DNA of 64,000 nt, taken from positions 1,674,001-1,738,000 of the forward strand of contig NZ_LR134476.1 in assembly GCF_900637955.1 (NCBI RefSeq), in the 5' to 3' direction. The notes under the pieces were generated by a model. It was given only the letters and a program-made list of their open reading frames with translations, did not search any database and had not been told where the DNA came from. The position numbers were made by a program, and so were the translations under genes. Source of the stretch: Trueperella bialowiezensis. Lineage in GTDB: Bacteria; Actinomycetota; Actinomycetes; Actinomycetales; Actinomycetaceae. This document shows, one piece after another, positions 27,969 to 37,415 of the stretch (the stretch's first letter is position 1; every line of letters begins with the position of its first letter).

Positions 27969-30900
27969 CTAGGACAAGCTGGTGTTCATGGTGGTCAGCC
28001 CCGTGTTGGAGTGGTAGCGCCATTGAATGTTGGAACCGCTGCCTGTGATGGACACGATCCAGCCTTGGTTGAACAGTGTGATCAGCGTGTTGATCCGCCG
28101 CATCAGATCGCCGATCCGGGTGAATACTCGGGTCATGTTGTAGAAGGTGCCGTTGGTGACGATCATGACGTCGTGGGTGTGGAAGACGACCTTACCCAGC
28201 CCGCTGGGAGAGACCCATCCTGGGTAGGTGCCCACGTCGTTGAGGACGCAGTCTTCTAACGTGACATACCGGCTGCCGGAGGTGAAGAACTTGTATCCGT
28301 TAGTACGCAGGTCAGCACCCAGATGGATACCGGTTTTCCCGCCATTGAACGCCCCGCGTGGATCTAAGGTCAACATCGTGGTGTAGGTGTCACTGTGAGC
28401 TGACTCGCGGTAGGCCCAGGTGATGTAATCCCCGGAGTAGTCCAGCGAGTTCGAAATCCCGCGAATCGAGCTATCGCCTTTCTTGTACTGCTCACCGATA
28501 CCTCCCAGGTATCGTGTCCCGTACCAAAACCCCATCCCGTCAGCATCCAGGCGGCCTTGCAGCGAGGAACCGGAATACCAAGCGATCTGGGTCGGGGTGA
28601 TTCTGATGGCTTGGTTCCAGCCAGCTAGACCGACTTGGATCGCATTCGCGGCGAGCTTGTCAGCGGTAATCGACCTAGCCCGAATCCGATGCGCGTTGAG
28701 AAAACCGGTGGTGATCTTACCCGCATCCAAGCCAGCGATTTTCGCGTTCGTGATCGCCGCATCGCCGATCATTGCCGACTGAATATACCCTTCAGTAATC
28801 GTGAGCTTATCGGAGGTAATCGACGAGGCTTTAATGTGTTCACCGGTGATCGAGGTGGCTTGAATATGTTCAGTAGTGATCGCGCCTGCTTTGATGTGTT
28901 CGCTGGTGATGGCGGCGGTTTTGATGTGGTCGGCAGTGATTGATCCGGCCACGATCAGTTCGCTTCCAGCAGCCTCTACGATGACGGGGCTGTGGAAATC
29001 AATGACTGCGCCTTGGGGTGGGGTGAACTCGATAGCTAGCGCGCCAGCTGCCCGGCGGCCACGCACCGTCACCATGACACTCAGCTGCCGCCACCGTTTC
29101 GCCGCGATCTTTTCTTCCCAGGCGACCACCTCAGTCGGATTCGACATCATCGGGGAAAACACCAACCCAAGCCGGATCGCGTCAGGGTCTAAGGCGACGC
29201 TGGAGCGTACCGTGATTGAGATCCGGTAGGTGCGGCCACGCTCAACAGGGAACATTGCCCCATCTTGGGCACCCACCCAAATATGGCCATCGCCTGAACT
29301 GACTTGGGTGGCACGAAATGTGGTCGGTGTTGCAGGACCGTCCCAATTCATCGCGAACGTGCATGATCCAAACCCATGCCATCCATCAGCGTTATTGGCG
29401 ATGGCCGGGTTATACACCAGGTTCGCCGGTGCGATGGTCAGCTTGTCAGTGGTGATTGACCCGGCTGCGATCCTGCCCGCATCAAGTGTGCCAGTGGTGA
29501 TTTTCGCGGCATCTAGCGAGGCCACATGCGCGCTGGTGATCGCCGCATCACGAATATGGGCTCCGGTAATGATCGCCTCATCAATCATCGTCTGGCCGGT
29601 CAGGTGGATCCGTTTGCCAGAGATCAACACCGACTCAGGTGAGACATTGATCTGGGAAATCACCCCGCCCCGGTCAACTTTCAGCCCAATATCTGATGCC
29701 AACTGAGTAATCTGCGAGGCCACGCCTGCGTGGGTATCGCTAACTGTTAGCTTGTAGGCTGCTAGATCCTTAGCCACCAGGTCGGCACTGTCTGCGGCTT
29801 GTTGAGCGTGGGTGATTGCTTGGATGGCTTGTGCATGGGCGGTGTCTGCTTTGGCTTGAGCCCGGACTCCAGCCTGCCGTGCTAGTTCAACATCCGTCTT
29901 TACGTTCGTGACCGCCTGGCTGGTGTTGGTGATGTCCTCACGGACGCCAGCCACCTCAGTTTTCACGCTCGTGACGGCCTGGCGGGCGTGTTCGATATCC
30001 TGACGCGCGCGATCTAGTTCGGCACTAACGATGGCGTGGTTAAGATCGGTTGCAACCGCCACCCAGCCTGGCTGGCCGGTATCAGTTTCTTGGTAGACCC
30101 AAATCTCAGTAGTTTCACCGTTGGGTTTAAACCACGTATCACCCAAACGCGCCGCAGCTGGCTGGGTGTCACCGTAGTGGTTGGTGGTCTTCCCATCTGC
30201 TGATGCGAGCGCTATCCCGGCCATGTCACGCGCGGTTTCGGCCACCGACACGGCGGAATCAATGCTGCGAGTAATCGTGGTGAACTTAGCAGCCACCGAC
30301 CCCAGCTCTACTGAGAGGTAGGCCTGGCGTAGCGGGTCGTATTCGTAGCCCACCACTCTTGCTGACAGTGACACCCCAAGATCGCCATGGCGTACCGTCA
30401 CTGTGTCACCCAAGATCACCGTTTCTAACTGAGCAAAGTCGGCATACTCGCTAGTCGATGCCAAATCAACAAACGACACCTTGTACCACGCATGCGGCTC
30501 ATCAACACGGCCGATGGCATATTCGGCTTTCGCGGCCTGGCGTAGCAGCTTGTGGGCTTGAGCTAGGGGTACTTCATCGTCGGCGGGACGCTCCGGGTTT
30601 TTGATGGCCTTAATGTGCGGGTAGCGCATCACCCGAATCCGTGGAGTGACAAAGGAGGCCAGCTTGGGTGAATCAACGTAGAGTTCTGGCAGGGTGATTC
30701 CGTCATAGCCGATGGGCACGATCCGAGTCACCACCGAGCTTAAGTCGATGGTGGACTGATAGCCGGTGAGGTTCTTACGATCCCTGATCACCACACCCCG
30801 ATCCTGGCCGCGACGAACACTGTGGTGGATGTGCCAGTTATCGCGGCTGATCTCGCCACCCCACCGCGAGACGAACGAGTTATCCGCCTCCGCGTCCATC

Positions 30901-31355
30901 AGCGCGCCCGCCAGTGGCATGCGCACCACCCGAGCACTCGCCCGAGTCGTGCTGTCGGAGCTGGTTGCGGTGAACCGGTGTGCCGTGGTCGCAGCCGCGA
31001 GTAGCTGGTCGAGGGCGGCTTTCGCGGTCTTGTTAACCACGTAGGTGTCGGCAATGAAGTTCGCTGCCAGATCGTAGAACACGTGGAACGCGGTTATTTC
31101 AAGCAGCCCATCCAACGTGGTGGTGACTTCGTGGATCCGAAATCCTTGGCGTGCCGATGATCCTGGTACGGGGGCTGCGATAATGGCCTCAAGCGTTAAG
31201 TGCTTAGCTAGTGGTCCATCTGCCGGATATACCAACGACAGTGAATATTGGCCGCCGAGTTCTTCTCTCACTCGCACTTCAACTACATGCGGGTCGAGTA
31301 CGCCAAGACCGGTGGTCGTAAAAACGGTGGCCCCACGCTCGTGAACAGTCAACAT
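27969..31355 (-). CDS. Tail-associated structural protein (prophage endopeptidase tail / minor structural protein)
   Basis: A 1128-residue protein. The N-terminal ~370 residues match the phage minor structural (Tal-like) baseplate hub, with GLLEITAFHVFYDLA near 105 and PSLKR-type acidic repeats absent. A coiled-coil region with alternating Ala/Gln/Val covers about 430-530. Then comes a long run of repeats of the form AITSxHIKAGxI / SITxDKL (about 620-670 and 770-900), typical of receptor-binding fibres. The C-terminal 200 residues probably form the tip. It is the last tail gene and the likely host-range determinant. Confidence 0.85.
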   Translation of the reverse strand: MLTVHERGATVFTTTGLGVLDPHVVEVRVREELGGQYSLSLVYPADGPLAKHLTLEAIIAAPVPGSSARQGFRIHEVTTTLDGLLEITAFHVFYDLAANFIADTYVVNKTAKAALDQLLAAATTAHRFTATSSDSTTRASARVVRMPLAGALMDAEADNSFVSRWGGEISRDNWHIHHSVRRGQDRGVVIRDRKNLTGYQSTIDLSSVVTRIVPIGYDGITLPELYVDSPKLASFVTPRIRVMRYPHIKAIKNPERPADDEVPLAQAHKLLRQAAKAEYAIGRVDEPHAWYKVSFVDLASTSEYADFAQLETVILGDTVTVRHGDLGVSLSARVVGYEYDPLRQAYLSVELGSVAAKFTTITRSIDSAVSVAETARDMAGIALASADGKTTNHYGDTQPAAARLGDTWFKPNGETTEIWVYQETDTGQPGWVAVATDLNHAIVSAELDRARQDIEHARQAVTSVKTEVAGVREDITNTSQAVTNVKTDVELARQAGVRAQAKADTAHAQAIQAITHAQQAADSADLVAKDLAAYKLTVSDTHAGVASQITQLASDIGLKVDRGGVISQINVSPESVLISGKRIHLTGQTMIDEAIITGAHIRDAAITSAHVASLDAAKITTGTLDAGRIAAGSITTDKLTIAPANLVYNPAIANNADGWHGFGSCTFAMNWDGPATPTTFRATQVSSGDGHIWVGAQDGAMFPVERGRTYRISITVRSSVALDPDAIRLGLVFSPMMSNPTEVVAWEEKIAAKRWRQLSVMVTVRGRRAAGALAIEFTPPQGAVIDFHSPVIVEAAGSELIVAGSITADHIKTAAITSEHIKAGAITTEHIQATSITGEHIKASSITSDKLTITEGYIQSAMIGDAAITNAKIAGLDAGKITTGFLNAHRIRARSITADKLAANAIQVGLAGWNQAIRITPTQIAWYSGSSLQGRLDADGMGFWYGTRYLGGIGEQYKKGDSSIRGISNSLDYSGDYITWAYRESAHSDTYTTMLTLDPRGAFNGGKTGIHLGADLRTNGYKFFTSGSRYVTLEDCVLNDVGTYPGWVSPSGLGKVVFHTHDVMIVTNGTFYNMTRVFTRIGDLMRRINTLITLFNQGWIVSITGSGSNIQWRYHSNTGLTTMNTSLS

Positions 31356-31416
31356 GACGCGTGATTCCTCTCAAGACATGCCCGCGAAGTGCTCGCAGAC
31401 AAACAACAAAACGCGG

Positions 31417-32109
31417 TTACAGGGATCGCCAATTACCGGTAATCTCAACCCGGCTCACCCCAGCCCCGAAGGTGAACGTGTTGCTGCCTGGGGTAAGGCG
31501 TGGAAAATCACCGGTCAGTGCATCGGTTTGGATCCGGCCAGCCACGTGGGCGACCAGCCGCGCTGAGTCCAGCGTGACCTGCCCAGCAGGCGCACTCACC
31601 TGATACGCAGTGTTGTTGATGGTGAGCGTGAGCCTGCCGGTGCCATAGACGGTGATGATCGGCGCGGATTCAATCAGCCCTGGATTATTTACCTGCCCGC
31701 TCTTAGTTAACGTGACCGTTTCCAGCCCACTATCGAGGTAGGTAAACGGAGCACAGGTAAGTTCGACATCGAACATGCCCCAACTGGCTAGTTCGCGGCG
31801 CAGCGGAGAAACGCTGGCGTGTTTGATGTGTCGGAAAACCCCGGGCTCTCCCGACAGCCCGATAGTGGTAGCGCTCATTAATGCCACTGCTGCCTTGTCA
31901 AAGACATGAGTACCTTTGGTGAGGTTTATGGCTAGTGGCAGTGTGATGAGGGTGTCGTGCCAGCCGCCGAGCCGGGTGAGGGTGCCTGCCCGTCCAGCGA
32001 CCTCGATATCTTCCACTACCCGCCGAGCGGCAGGGATCTCAACTAAGCCTGCGAGCCGCAGCCCCAATGACGCTGAACTGGTCGTGTGGTTGAGTGCGAA
32101 GCCTCGCAT
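31417..32109 (-). CDS. Distal tail protein (Dit)
   Basis: A 230-residue protein in the invariant position between tape measure and Tal. It is beta-rich with VEIPAARRVVEDIEVAGRAGTLT, the typical Dit/Gp19.1 start, and a C-terminal galectin-like half (TLTINNTAYQVSAPAGQVTLDS). It forms the ring joining tail tube and baseplate. Its ATG shares one base with the tape measure stop. Confidence 0.85.
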   Translation of the reverse strand: MRGFALNHTTSSASLGLRLAGLVEIPAARRVVEDIEVAGRAGTLTRLGGWHDTLITLPLAINLTKGTHVFDKAAVALMSATTIGLSGEPGVFRHIKHASVSPLRRELASWGMFDVELTCAPFTYLDSGLETVTLTKSGQVNNPGLIESAPIITVYGTGRLTLTINNTAYQVSAPAGQVTLDSARLVAHVAGRIQTDALTGDFPRLTPGSNTFTFGAGVSRVEITGNWRSL

Positions 32110-34661
32110 TAGATGACACCTCCGGTCAGCACGCTGTGATGGTTACTCAACCGGGCTAACTGACGATTCAAGCCAGGAGCCAGTTTGCCGACCAGCGTGC
32201 CATCGTTGAGCACCACCTTGATATCCAACCCTTGCAACACCCGTCGAGTGGTCTGGTCAACAACCGATGCCACATCCACCCCACTCCCACTACGGCTATC
32301 AGAGAACGCTTGGCTGGTGTGTGCCGTCATGGGCGCAAGTTCAATGTCGGGCACGCGCACTGGATCGACCGTGGTGGTGACTGGGACTGTGATGCCCTCA
32401 GTCAGCGTGGTCATGGCTGCGAGGGTGTCGCTTGCCATGTCGTGTGCTGCGTCCACGGCTTGTTTTCCGGTGGCGGTGATACCGTCGGCCAGCCCTTCGG
32501 TGAGCATGTGGCCCACCCAGGCCATTTCCTTGGACGGGGAGTGGATGCCGAAGAAGCCGAGGATGCCATCCCAAATATCGCTACACCAGCTGGAGACCTT
32601 GTCCCATAGCCATCCGGCAAGTGATTGGATGCCGTTCCACAGCCCGCGCACTAGATCAGCTCCGGCAGAGGCCATCCGTGATACGCCTCCTGCCAAGGCG
32701 CGCAGGATCGACTCCAACAACTGGCCCACACCACTAACGACGGTGGAGATGATCTGTGGTAGTTCACTAATTAGCGCGGTCAACAACCGCACCCCAGCCT
32801 TGGCGACTTGGCCTACCAGGCGGATAATCCCATCCACGATAGCCGAGACGATCTGGGGTAAGACCGCGACAATTGCTGAGATAATCTGTGGCAACGCATC
32901 GACGAGTGCGGTCAATAGCCGGATGCCGGTGTCGATCAGTTGCGGGATCGCTGCGACCAGAAAATCAATAATCGCCCTAATAATCTGTGGCAACGATTCG
33001 ATCAACACCGGTAAGGCGGCGATGAGCCCTTCGGCTAGCCCCATGATTAGCTGCAACGCGGCATCAAGAAGCAACGGCAGGTTTTCCACCAGTGAGGTCA
33101 CCAGCGTGGTGATCATCTCCACCGCTGCAGGGATTAACTCCGGCAACGCTTCGCCAATCCCAGTCGCGAGCGTGGCGATCACTTCAATCGCCGCCTCTAA
33201 TAACAGTGGCAGCGCTTCAATCAGCGCCTCCACTAATGCGGTCACCAGTTGAACGGCAGTCTCCGCCAAGCTGGGTAGCACTTCGATGATGCCTTCGATC
33301 AGTGCGAGCAGGATCGACATGCCCGACTCAACCACCACAGGTAGTTGCTCGGCGATAAACGTTAACGCTTCTTGCAACACGTCACCGAGGGTGTCAAGCA
33401 AGGCGGGTGTGCCGCCTTGTTCGAACGCGGCCGTGAGCTCATCGACCCAGCCGTTGACCATCGGCAACACTGTGCCAGCAAGCGATTCTGACAGACCGGT
33501 AGCGAGCAGACCTTTCAGGTTTGCCACCCCGTCTTCTAGCGTGGCGAGCTGGCCAGAAAACGTTTTCGATTGGGCGTCCATCGCCCCATAAAACCGGCCA
33601 CCCTCGCTGGTGGCGCTAGCGAACGCGTCAGCGACCATCTCGGCTGAGATCGCGCCTTTACCCATCTCCTCTTTCAACTCGCCGATAGACTTGCCGGTTT
33701 TGCGGGAGATTTCCTCTAACGGGTTGAACCCGGCGTTGATCATCTGATTCAGGTCTTGCCCGGTGAGTTTGCCCGTCGAGCTCATTTGCGCGAACGCCAG
33801 CGTTAACGATTCAAGTTTGACTGCATCGCCTTGGGAAATATCACCTAACTGTTTCAGGCGTAGCTGGGCCTCATCAGCCGATATTCCGAACGCCATCAGC
33901 GTTTGGGTGTTTTTGGCGAGGTCTTCCATCCCAAACGGTGTACGGGCAGCTTCCACCTTCAAATCGTTGACCAGTTGTTGGGCTTTGGCCTGGTCACCAA
34001 GCATGGTGGTGAAACTGGTGGTGTATTGCTCCATGCGGGCGTTGTATTCCACGCCGTCTTTCATCGCTGAAGCGAACCCTTTAGCTACCCCAGCAACAGC
34101 GCTCACGATGCCTTTGACCCCAGCCACGATGGCTTCAGAGGCCAGGTTGGCTTTCAGCACATCACCAAACGTGCGGGTCTTGCCCGCAGTGTCGTCGAGT
34201 TCGCCACCCAACTCGTCGACCGCGTCTTCGAGCTTGGAAGCGTCTTTGGCCGCATCAGCCGCATCATCTCCGGCCTCATCGGTGTGGTCAGCGAAACTGT
34301 CGAGTTGGGAGTTGTTGTCGGCGAGTTCTTTTTCCAGCCCGTTGAGCACCGCTTGGGCGTTATTGAGCTGGATCTGCCAGTTCTTCGTCCGCGAGTCATT
34401 CTCACCAAAGGAGGCAGCAGAATTATCCAAGGCTGCTCGAAGGGTTTCGATCTTAGATTTTTGGGCGTCGATCTCTTTCGACAGAACTTGATTGCGCGCC
34501 GTTAACGCCGAGGCAGACTGGTCGTTCTTATCAAACTGGGAGGCCACCAGCTTCATCTCGCTGCCGAGCACGCGCATCTCGCGGTTAATATCGGTAATCG
34601 CGCGCTTGAACTCCCGCTCACCTTCCAACCCGATCTTGAGCCCGAAACTGGAGTCAGCCAT
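32109..34661 (-). CDS. Tape measure protein
   Basis: An 850-residue protein. Residues 1-130 are coiled coil, and the region around 190-330 matches the TIGR02675-type tape measure core (ARTPFGMEDLAKNTQTLMAFG). Residues 430-640 are a series of hydrophobic helices with repeated LIEALP/LIxxLPQII units. The C-terminal part contains FGIHSPSKEMAWVGHMLTEGLADGI, a strong tape measure signature. The ATG follows AAGGAGGTG. By the usual length rule the tail would be of the order of 120-130 nm. Confidence 0.95.
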   Translation of the reverse strand: MADSSFGLKIGLEGEREFKRAITDINREMRVLGSEMKLVASQFDKNDQSASALTARNQVLSKEIDAQKSKIETLRAALDNSAASFGENDSRTKNWQIQLNNAQAVLNGLEKELADNNSQLDSFADHTDEAGDDAADAAKDASKLEDAVDELGGELDDTAGKTRTFGDVLKANLASEAIVAGVKGIVSAVAGVAKGFASAMKDGVEYNARMEQYTTSFTTMLGDQAKAQQLVNDLKVEAARTPFGMEDLAKNTQTLMAFGISADEAQLRLKQLGDISQGDAVKLESLTLAFAQMSSTGKLTGQDLNQMINAGFNPLEEISRKTGKSIGELKEEMGKGAISAEMVADAFASATSEGGRFYGAMDAQSKTFSGQLATLEDGVANLKGLLATGLSESLAGTVLPMVNGWVDELTAAFEQGGTPALLDTLGDVLQEALTFIAEQLPVVVESGMSILLALIEGIIEVLPSLAETAVQLVTALVEALIEALPLLLEAAIEVIATLATGIGEALPELIPAAVEMITTLVTSLVENLPLLLDAALQLIMGLAEGLIAALPVLIESLPQIIRAIIDFLVAAIPQLIDTGIRLLTALVDALPQIISAIVAVLPQIVSAIVDGIIRLVGQVAKAGVRLLTALISELPQIISTVVSGVGQLLESILRALAGGVSRMASAGADLVRGLWNGIQSLAGWLWDKVSSWCSDIWDGILGFFGIHSPSKEMAWVGHMLTEGLADGITATGKQAVDAAHDMASDTLAAMTTLTEGITVPVTTTVDPVRVPDIELAPMTAHTSQAFSDSRSGSGVDVASVVDQTTRRVLQGLDIKVVLNDGTLVGKLAPGLNRQLARLSNHHSVLTGGVI

Positions 34662-34688
34662 ATCCGCACCTCCTTACACAATGCCGTT

Positions 34689-34904
34689 TTAGATGCCTGC
34701 GGGGATAATGTCGTCGATAAACCAATGCCTCACGGGTTCTGCCCGTCCGGTGTCGATCAGCCAACAATCCACTAGATCTAATAACCGTCCGAACACCATC
34801 AACTCCACTTCCACCAGGGGTAGACCCAGGTGGGCGAGCCCGATGTAGGTCAGGCGGGTGAACGTGGCATCAACGCTGCCATTTAGGCGTCCTTGGCCGG
34901 GTCT
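34689..34904 (-). CDS. -1 frameshift extension of the tail chaperone (gpGT-like)
   Basis: In the -1 frame the message stays open from the slippery site for 71 codons, starting RPGQGRLNGSVDATFTRL and ending IIPAGI, and stops just before the tape measure ribosome site. The fusion would be about 202 residues. The extension has no good start codon of its own. This matches the gpG/gpGT arrangement of long-tailed phages. Confidence 0.8.
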   Translation of the reverse strand, partial: RPGQGRLNGSVDATFTRLTYIGLAHLGLPLVEVELMVFGRLLDLVDCWLIDTGRAEPVRHWFIDDIIPAGI

Positions 34905-35296
34905 TTTGGGGCTGGCACCGTTTCGATTGCCCGCCTGGTGCCGTGCTGTAACGCAGCACTGATCGCCTGGCGGTAGTCAGCAATATCAGCCGGTACCGTC
35001 AACAACTCGACCGCCTCCACCGTCAGCTCTTCGCGCTGGTCATCTGGATGGGTAAGGTTGTGGATCGCGACCGACTGGTTCGCCAACAAGGTGATCAGCC
35101 AGATCACCTCACCGAGCGTGGCAGCGAAATCCTCACTGGCTTCTAACGCTTGGCCAAGGTTTTCTAGCCCGCCATAGCGGGCAGCGATCTGCCGGGTAGC
35201 GCGCGTGGTCAAAATCAGCTCATAGGATTGCCCACCAATCACCACCGACGAGTCACCTGCAGGCTGATTAGGCTGAGTTTGCTTTGTCTTTGCCAT
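34883..35296 (-). CDS. Tail assembly chaperone, zero-frame product (gpG-like)
   Basis: A 137-residue protein upstream of the tape measure, with a helical core (ATRQIAARYGGLENLGQALEASED) and a basic N-terminus. Just before its stop the message contains C-CCA-AAA in the zero frame, a canonical -1 slippery heptamer. Slipping there gives a longer product continuing to 34689. It guides tail tube assembly around the tape measure and is absent from the virion. Confidence 0.85.
   Translation of the reverse strand: MAKTKQTQPNQPAGDSSVVIGGQSYELILTTRATRQIAARYGGLENLGQALEASEDFAATLGEVIWLITLLANQSVAIHNLTHPDDQREELTVEAVELLTVPADIADYRQAISAALQHGTRRAIETVPAPKDPAKDA
34904..34910 (-). promoter_or_regulatory. Programmed -1 frameshift site CCCAAAA
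   Basis: The heptamer is in the correct phase (C CCA AAA) seven codons before the zero-frame stop. Both tRNAs can re-pair after slipping to CCC AAA. Confidence 0.8.
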
Positions 35297-35314
35297 GAAA
35301 ACTTCTCCTTTTGG

Positions 35315-35914
35315 TTAGCTGCTCGCCCGGGTCGTGGTAGCAGGTTCGTAGACCTGCTTGTACCAGTTGGTGATCGTCTCGGCCTTGACCCCAGGCCCGC
35401 CTTCGGTGACTTCGGCTTTCCACGGGTGACGACCTTTCGCGTCGGGTTTGTTACGGCGCAGGATCGTGCCTTCAATCGTCGGGGTGGAAAACGTAATCGA
35501 GTCAGCCTTCGTCGCCAGCGTGGTGGCAGGTAGCGCGAACTTGACCCGGTACAACCAAAAGTACTGGTATTTCCCGTTCGAGCGTGCGGCTCGGAAACCA
35601 ATCGCCACCGGTGTGGTGTTATCTTCCGAGGTCGAGATCAACACCCCGTTAGTGTCAACGGTTGCACCAGTCAGCGCGGCAGCCACCTCTGTGCCCAGGT
35701 CATCCACCCCGAGGGTGAGGGTGCCGGATTTGAATTCTTTGACGATCTCGGATGCCCCGTCATCGGCATACAAGATCGCCTCAGCAAGCTCGACGGAGAG
35801 CTCGGCTGAGATTGCTTTCGCTAGCTGGGTGGGAGTGCCATAGGTTTCTGCCCCGCTGGCGGGATCCTCGGTGATGGTGGCGTAGTAGAGCTTGTCTAAA
35901 CCAATTGTGGCCAT
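35315..35914 (-). CDS. Major tail protein
   Basis: A 199-residue tail tube protein beginning MATIGLDKLYYATI, beta-rich, with the typical sentence-like core FKSGTLTLGVDDLGTEVAAALTGA and FWLYRVKFALPATTLATKADSITF. The ATG at 35914 is chosen because GAAAGGAACA precedes it; an upstream start would run into the neighbouring gene. It lies between tail-completion genes and the chaperone. Confidence 0.92.
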   Translation of the reverse strand: MATIGLDKLYYATITEDPASGAETYGTPTQLAKAISAELSVELAEAILYADDGASEIVKEFKSGTLTLGVDDLGTEVAAALTGATVDTNGVLISTSEDNTTPVAIGFRAARSNGKYQYFWLYRVKFALPATTLATKADSITFSTPTIEGTILRRNKPDAKGRHPWKAEVTEGGPGVKAETITNWYKQVYEPATTTRASS

Positions 35915-35927
35915 TGATGTGTTCCTT

Positions 35928-36281
35928 TCATGATCGGTAGTGGGTGTAGGTGGCAATGTCGATGCTGTAGTGGTGATAGCCGGTATCGGGCTCGTAGCCG
36001 ACGTATCTGCGTGCCGTGACCGTCAACCCAGCCTCCATAAGGGCGGCGGTGAGCTGGTTGCGTACGGGTAGATAGTTGGCTTTGGTGAACACAGAGATGC
36101 GGGCTTCTTCAACCTCGATGCCAGGTTGGTTGTCAGCAAACACCTCGAACACGTCGCTCAGGGGTGTCACCACGAGGTAGGTGTCGGGTGCGGGGCTGTC
36201 GGCGTAGATGCCTACTGCTAGTGGCAGGCCGAGCTGGTCGGCCACAGCTGTGAGGCGTTGGAGTAAAGGCGCGGTGGTCAT
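35928..36281 (-). CDS. Tail terminator / minor capsid-type tail completion protein
   Basis: A 117-residue protein in the usual tail-terminator position before the major tail protein. It has a compact alpha/beta layout: LLQRLTAVADQLGL helix, TYLVVTPLS strand, ARISVFTKANY strand, then helices. It caps the tail tube for head joining. It overlaps the gp10-like gene by 4 bases. Confidence 0.7.
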   Translation of the reverse strand: MTTAPLLQRLTAVADQLGLPLAVGIYADSPAPDTYLVVTPLSDVFEVFADNQPGIEVEEARISVFTKANYLPVRNQLTAALMEAGLTVTARRYVGYEPDTGYHHYSIDIATYTHYRS

Positions 36282-36712
36282 GGTGCTATCTGGTTGATGG
36301 CTGCTGTGAGGGTGTGTTTCATTGCCTCGGTTGCGGGTTTGCGGGTTTGGTTGCGGGTGGGCGCTAGAAACGGGCGGGCGGCTTGGTTGGAGCGGCCGTG
36401 TTCGAGAACGTTGGCGATCAACGCATTCGACCTGCCATCAGACCGGTTTTCCGCAAACCCGACTTTCAGGTTGTACTCACCACGAGAGTTCACCTTCACT
36501 GAGGTCGTCCCTAACGCGGCCAGGAGTTGCCCGGTTGACCGCGACGGTGTGACGCCTTGTCCGATGGCGGCGGTCAGGTTTGCTCGCAGGCGCGGTTCAA
36601 CCACGGCCGCCCCAGCTTTGAGTACGTCTTCAGCGGACGTGTCGACGATGGCACTTGCTGCGTCGAGAGCGTCGATGAACGCGGTGGGCAGTTTGATCTG
36701 AGCGCGTGCCAT
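36278..36712 (-). CDS. HK97 gp10-like head-tail protein
   Basis: A 144-residue protein with the family layout: an N-terminal helix, VLKAGAAVVEPRLRANL, VGVS-like beta strand KVGFAENRSDGRSNALIANVLEHG, and ARPFLAPTRNQTRKPATEAMKHTL at the C-terminus. The ARPFL motif is diagnostic. It acts in head-tail joining. Confidence 0.85.
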   Translation of the reverse strand: MARAQIKLPTAFIDALDAASAIVDTSAEDVLKAGAAVVEPRLRANLTAAIGQGVTPSRSTGQLLAALGTTSVKVNSRGEYNLKVGFAENRSDGRSNALIANVLEHGRSNQAARPFLAPTRNQTRKPATEAMKHTLTAAINQIAP

Positions 36713-36715
36713 GGG

Positions 36716-37045
36716 TTAGCTCCCTTCAGCGGTGGTGTGGTGGGCGAGGATTTCGACATACCGTCCGAGTGTCTCCACGCTGTCGATCACGTAGCGGCCA
36801 TCATGGGTAGCGATCTCCATCTCCTCGCTGATGTCCAGGCCGGGGATTGTTCGGATGCGGAACAAAACGGTGGCTTTCGTGAAGGCGGCTCGGTTAACCC
36901 ACGCAGCCGACGCGTGGCGGACTTCCCGATAGGCCCTCACCGACGCCACAATCTGGTCGGTTGTCGTGGTGAACCCGGCCTGATCACGGACTGGGATGGG
37001 GGTGATGAGGTCGATGGTTTCATGCATGGAGCCGATACTGGCCAT
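36716..37045 (-). CDS. Head closure protein (phage head-tail joining family)
   Basis: A 109-residue beta-barrel type protein: ETIDLITPIPVRDQAGFTTTT, VRAYREVRHASAAW and ATVLFRIRTIPGLDISEEMEI with YVIDSVETLGRYVEILA. The ATG overlaps the connector stop by one base (TGATG). A start four codons earlier is also possible. It seals the portal after packaging. Confidence 0.82.
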   Translation of the reverse strand: MASIGSMHETIDLITPIPVRDQAGFTTTTDQIVASVRAYREVRHASAAWVNRAAFTKATVLFRIRTIPGLDISEEMEIATHDGRYVIDSVETLGRYVEILAHHTTAEGS

Positions 37046-37374
37046 CAGATTTTCCATTCTCGATCAAGGCGCAGCAGAGTGTTGGCTGCGTTCCATACGG
37101 CTTTGGCTGCTTCGGGTTTGTCTGCCCAAAACCCTGCCGTCGAGCCATCACGGGATTCATAAAAATGGCTCGCTAGTAACACGATGGCTTGCCGGGTCGC
37201 TCCTGACATTGGCTGGTTGTCGTAGTGGCCATCGTCGAGGTGTTGGTAGGCCACCGCGTAGGAGGTGGCAGCTTCCACCAACGAACCAATCAAAGCGTCA
37301 TCCTCATCATGAGCCACGATCAGGTTCGCCTTCACCAGCGCAACCAAATCGGCCTGCGGTGTGGGTGTGGACAT
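37045..37374 (-). CDS. Head-tail connector, gp6/gp15-like
   Basis: A 109-residue all-helical protein (DLVALVKANLIVAHDEDDALIGSLVEAATSYA, then ATRQAIVLLASHFYESRDG). The ASHFYESR segment is typical of DNA-packaging connectors that bind under the portal. It follows the capsid gene, as expected in HK97-type genomes. Confidence 0.87.
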   Translation of the reverse strand: MSTPTPQADLVALVKANLIVAHDEDDALIGSLVEAATSYAVAYQHLDDGHYDNQPMSGATRQAIVLLASHFYESRDGSTAGFWADKPEAAKAVWNAANTLLRLDREWKI

Positions 37375-37415
37375 TAGGCTGCCACCTCCTTTCCTTTCGC
37401 GGATGCCGGGGCAGG

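Noticed and set aside
28620-29560. Apparent DNA repeats in the tail gene
   Set aside because: They encode repeated AITxxHIKA/SITxDKL units of the fibre-like protein and are explained by the protein.
32185-33252. Long plus-strand open frame (355 codons) opposite the tape measure gene
   Set aside because: It is the antisense of the repetitive hydrophobic helices; its product is Ser/Thr/Ala-rich with no motif, and the minus-strand gene is certain.
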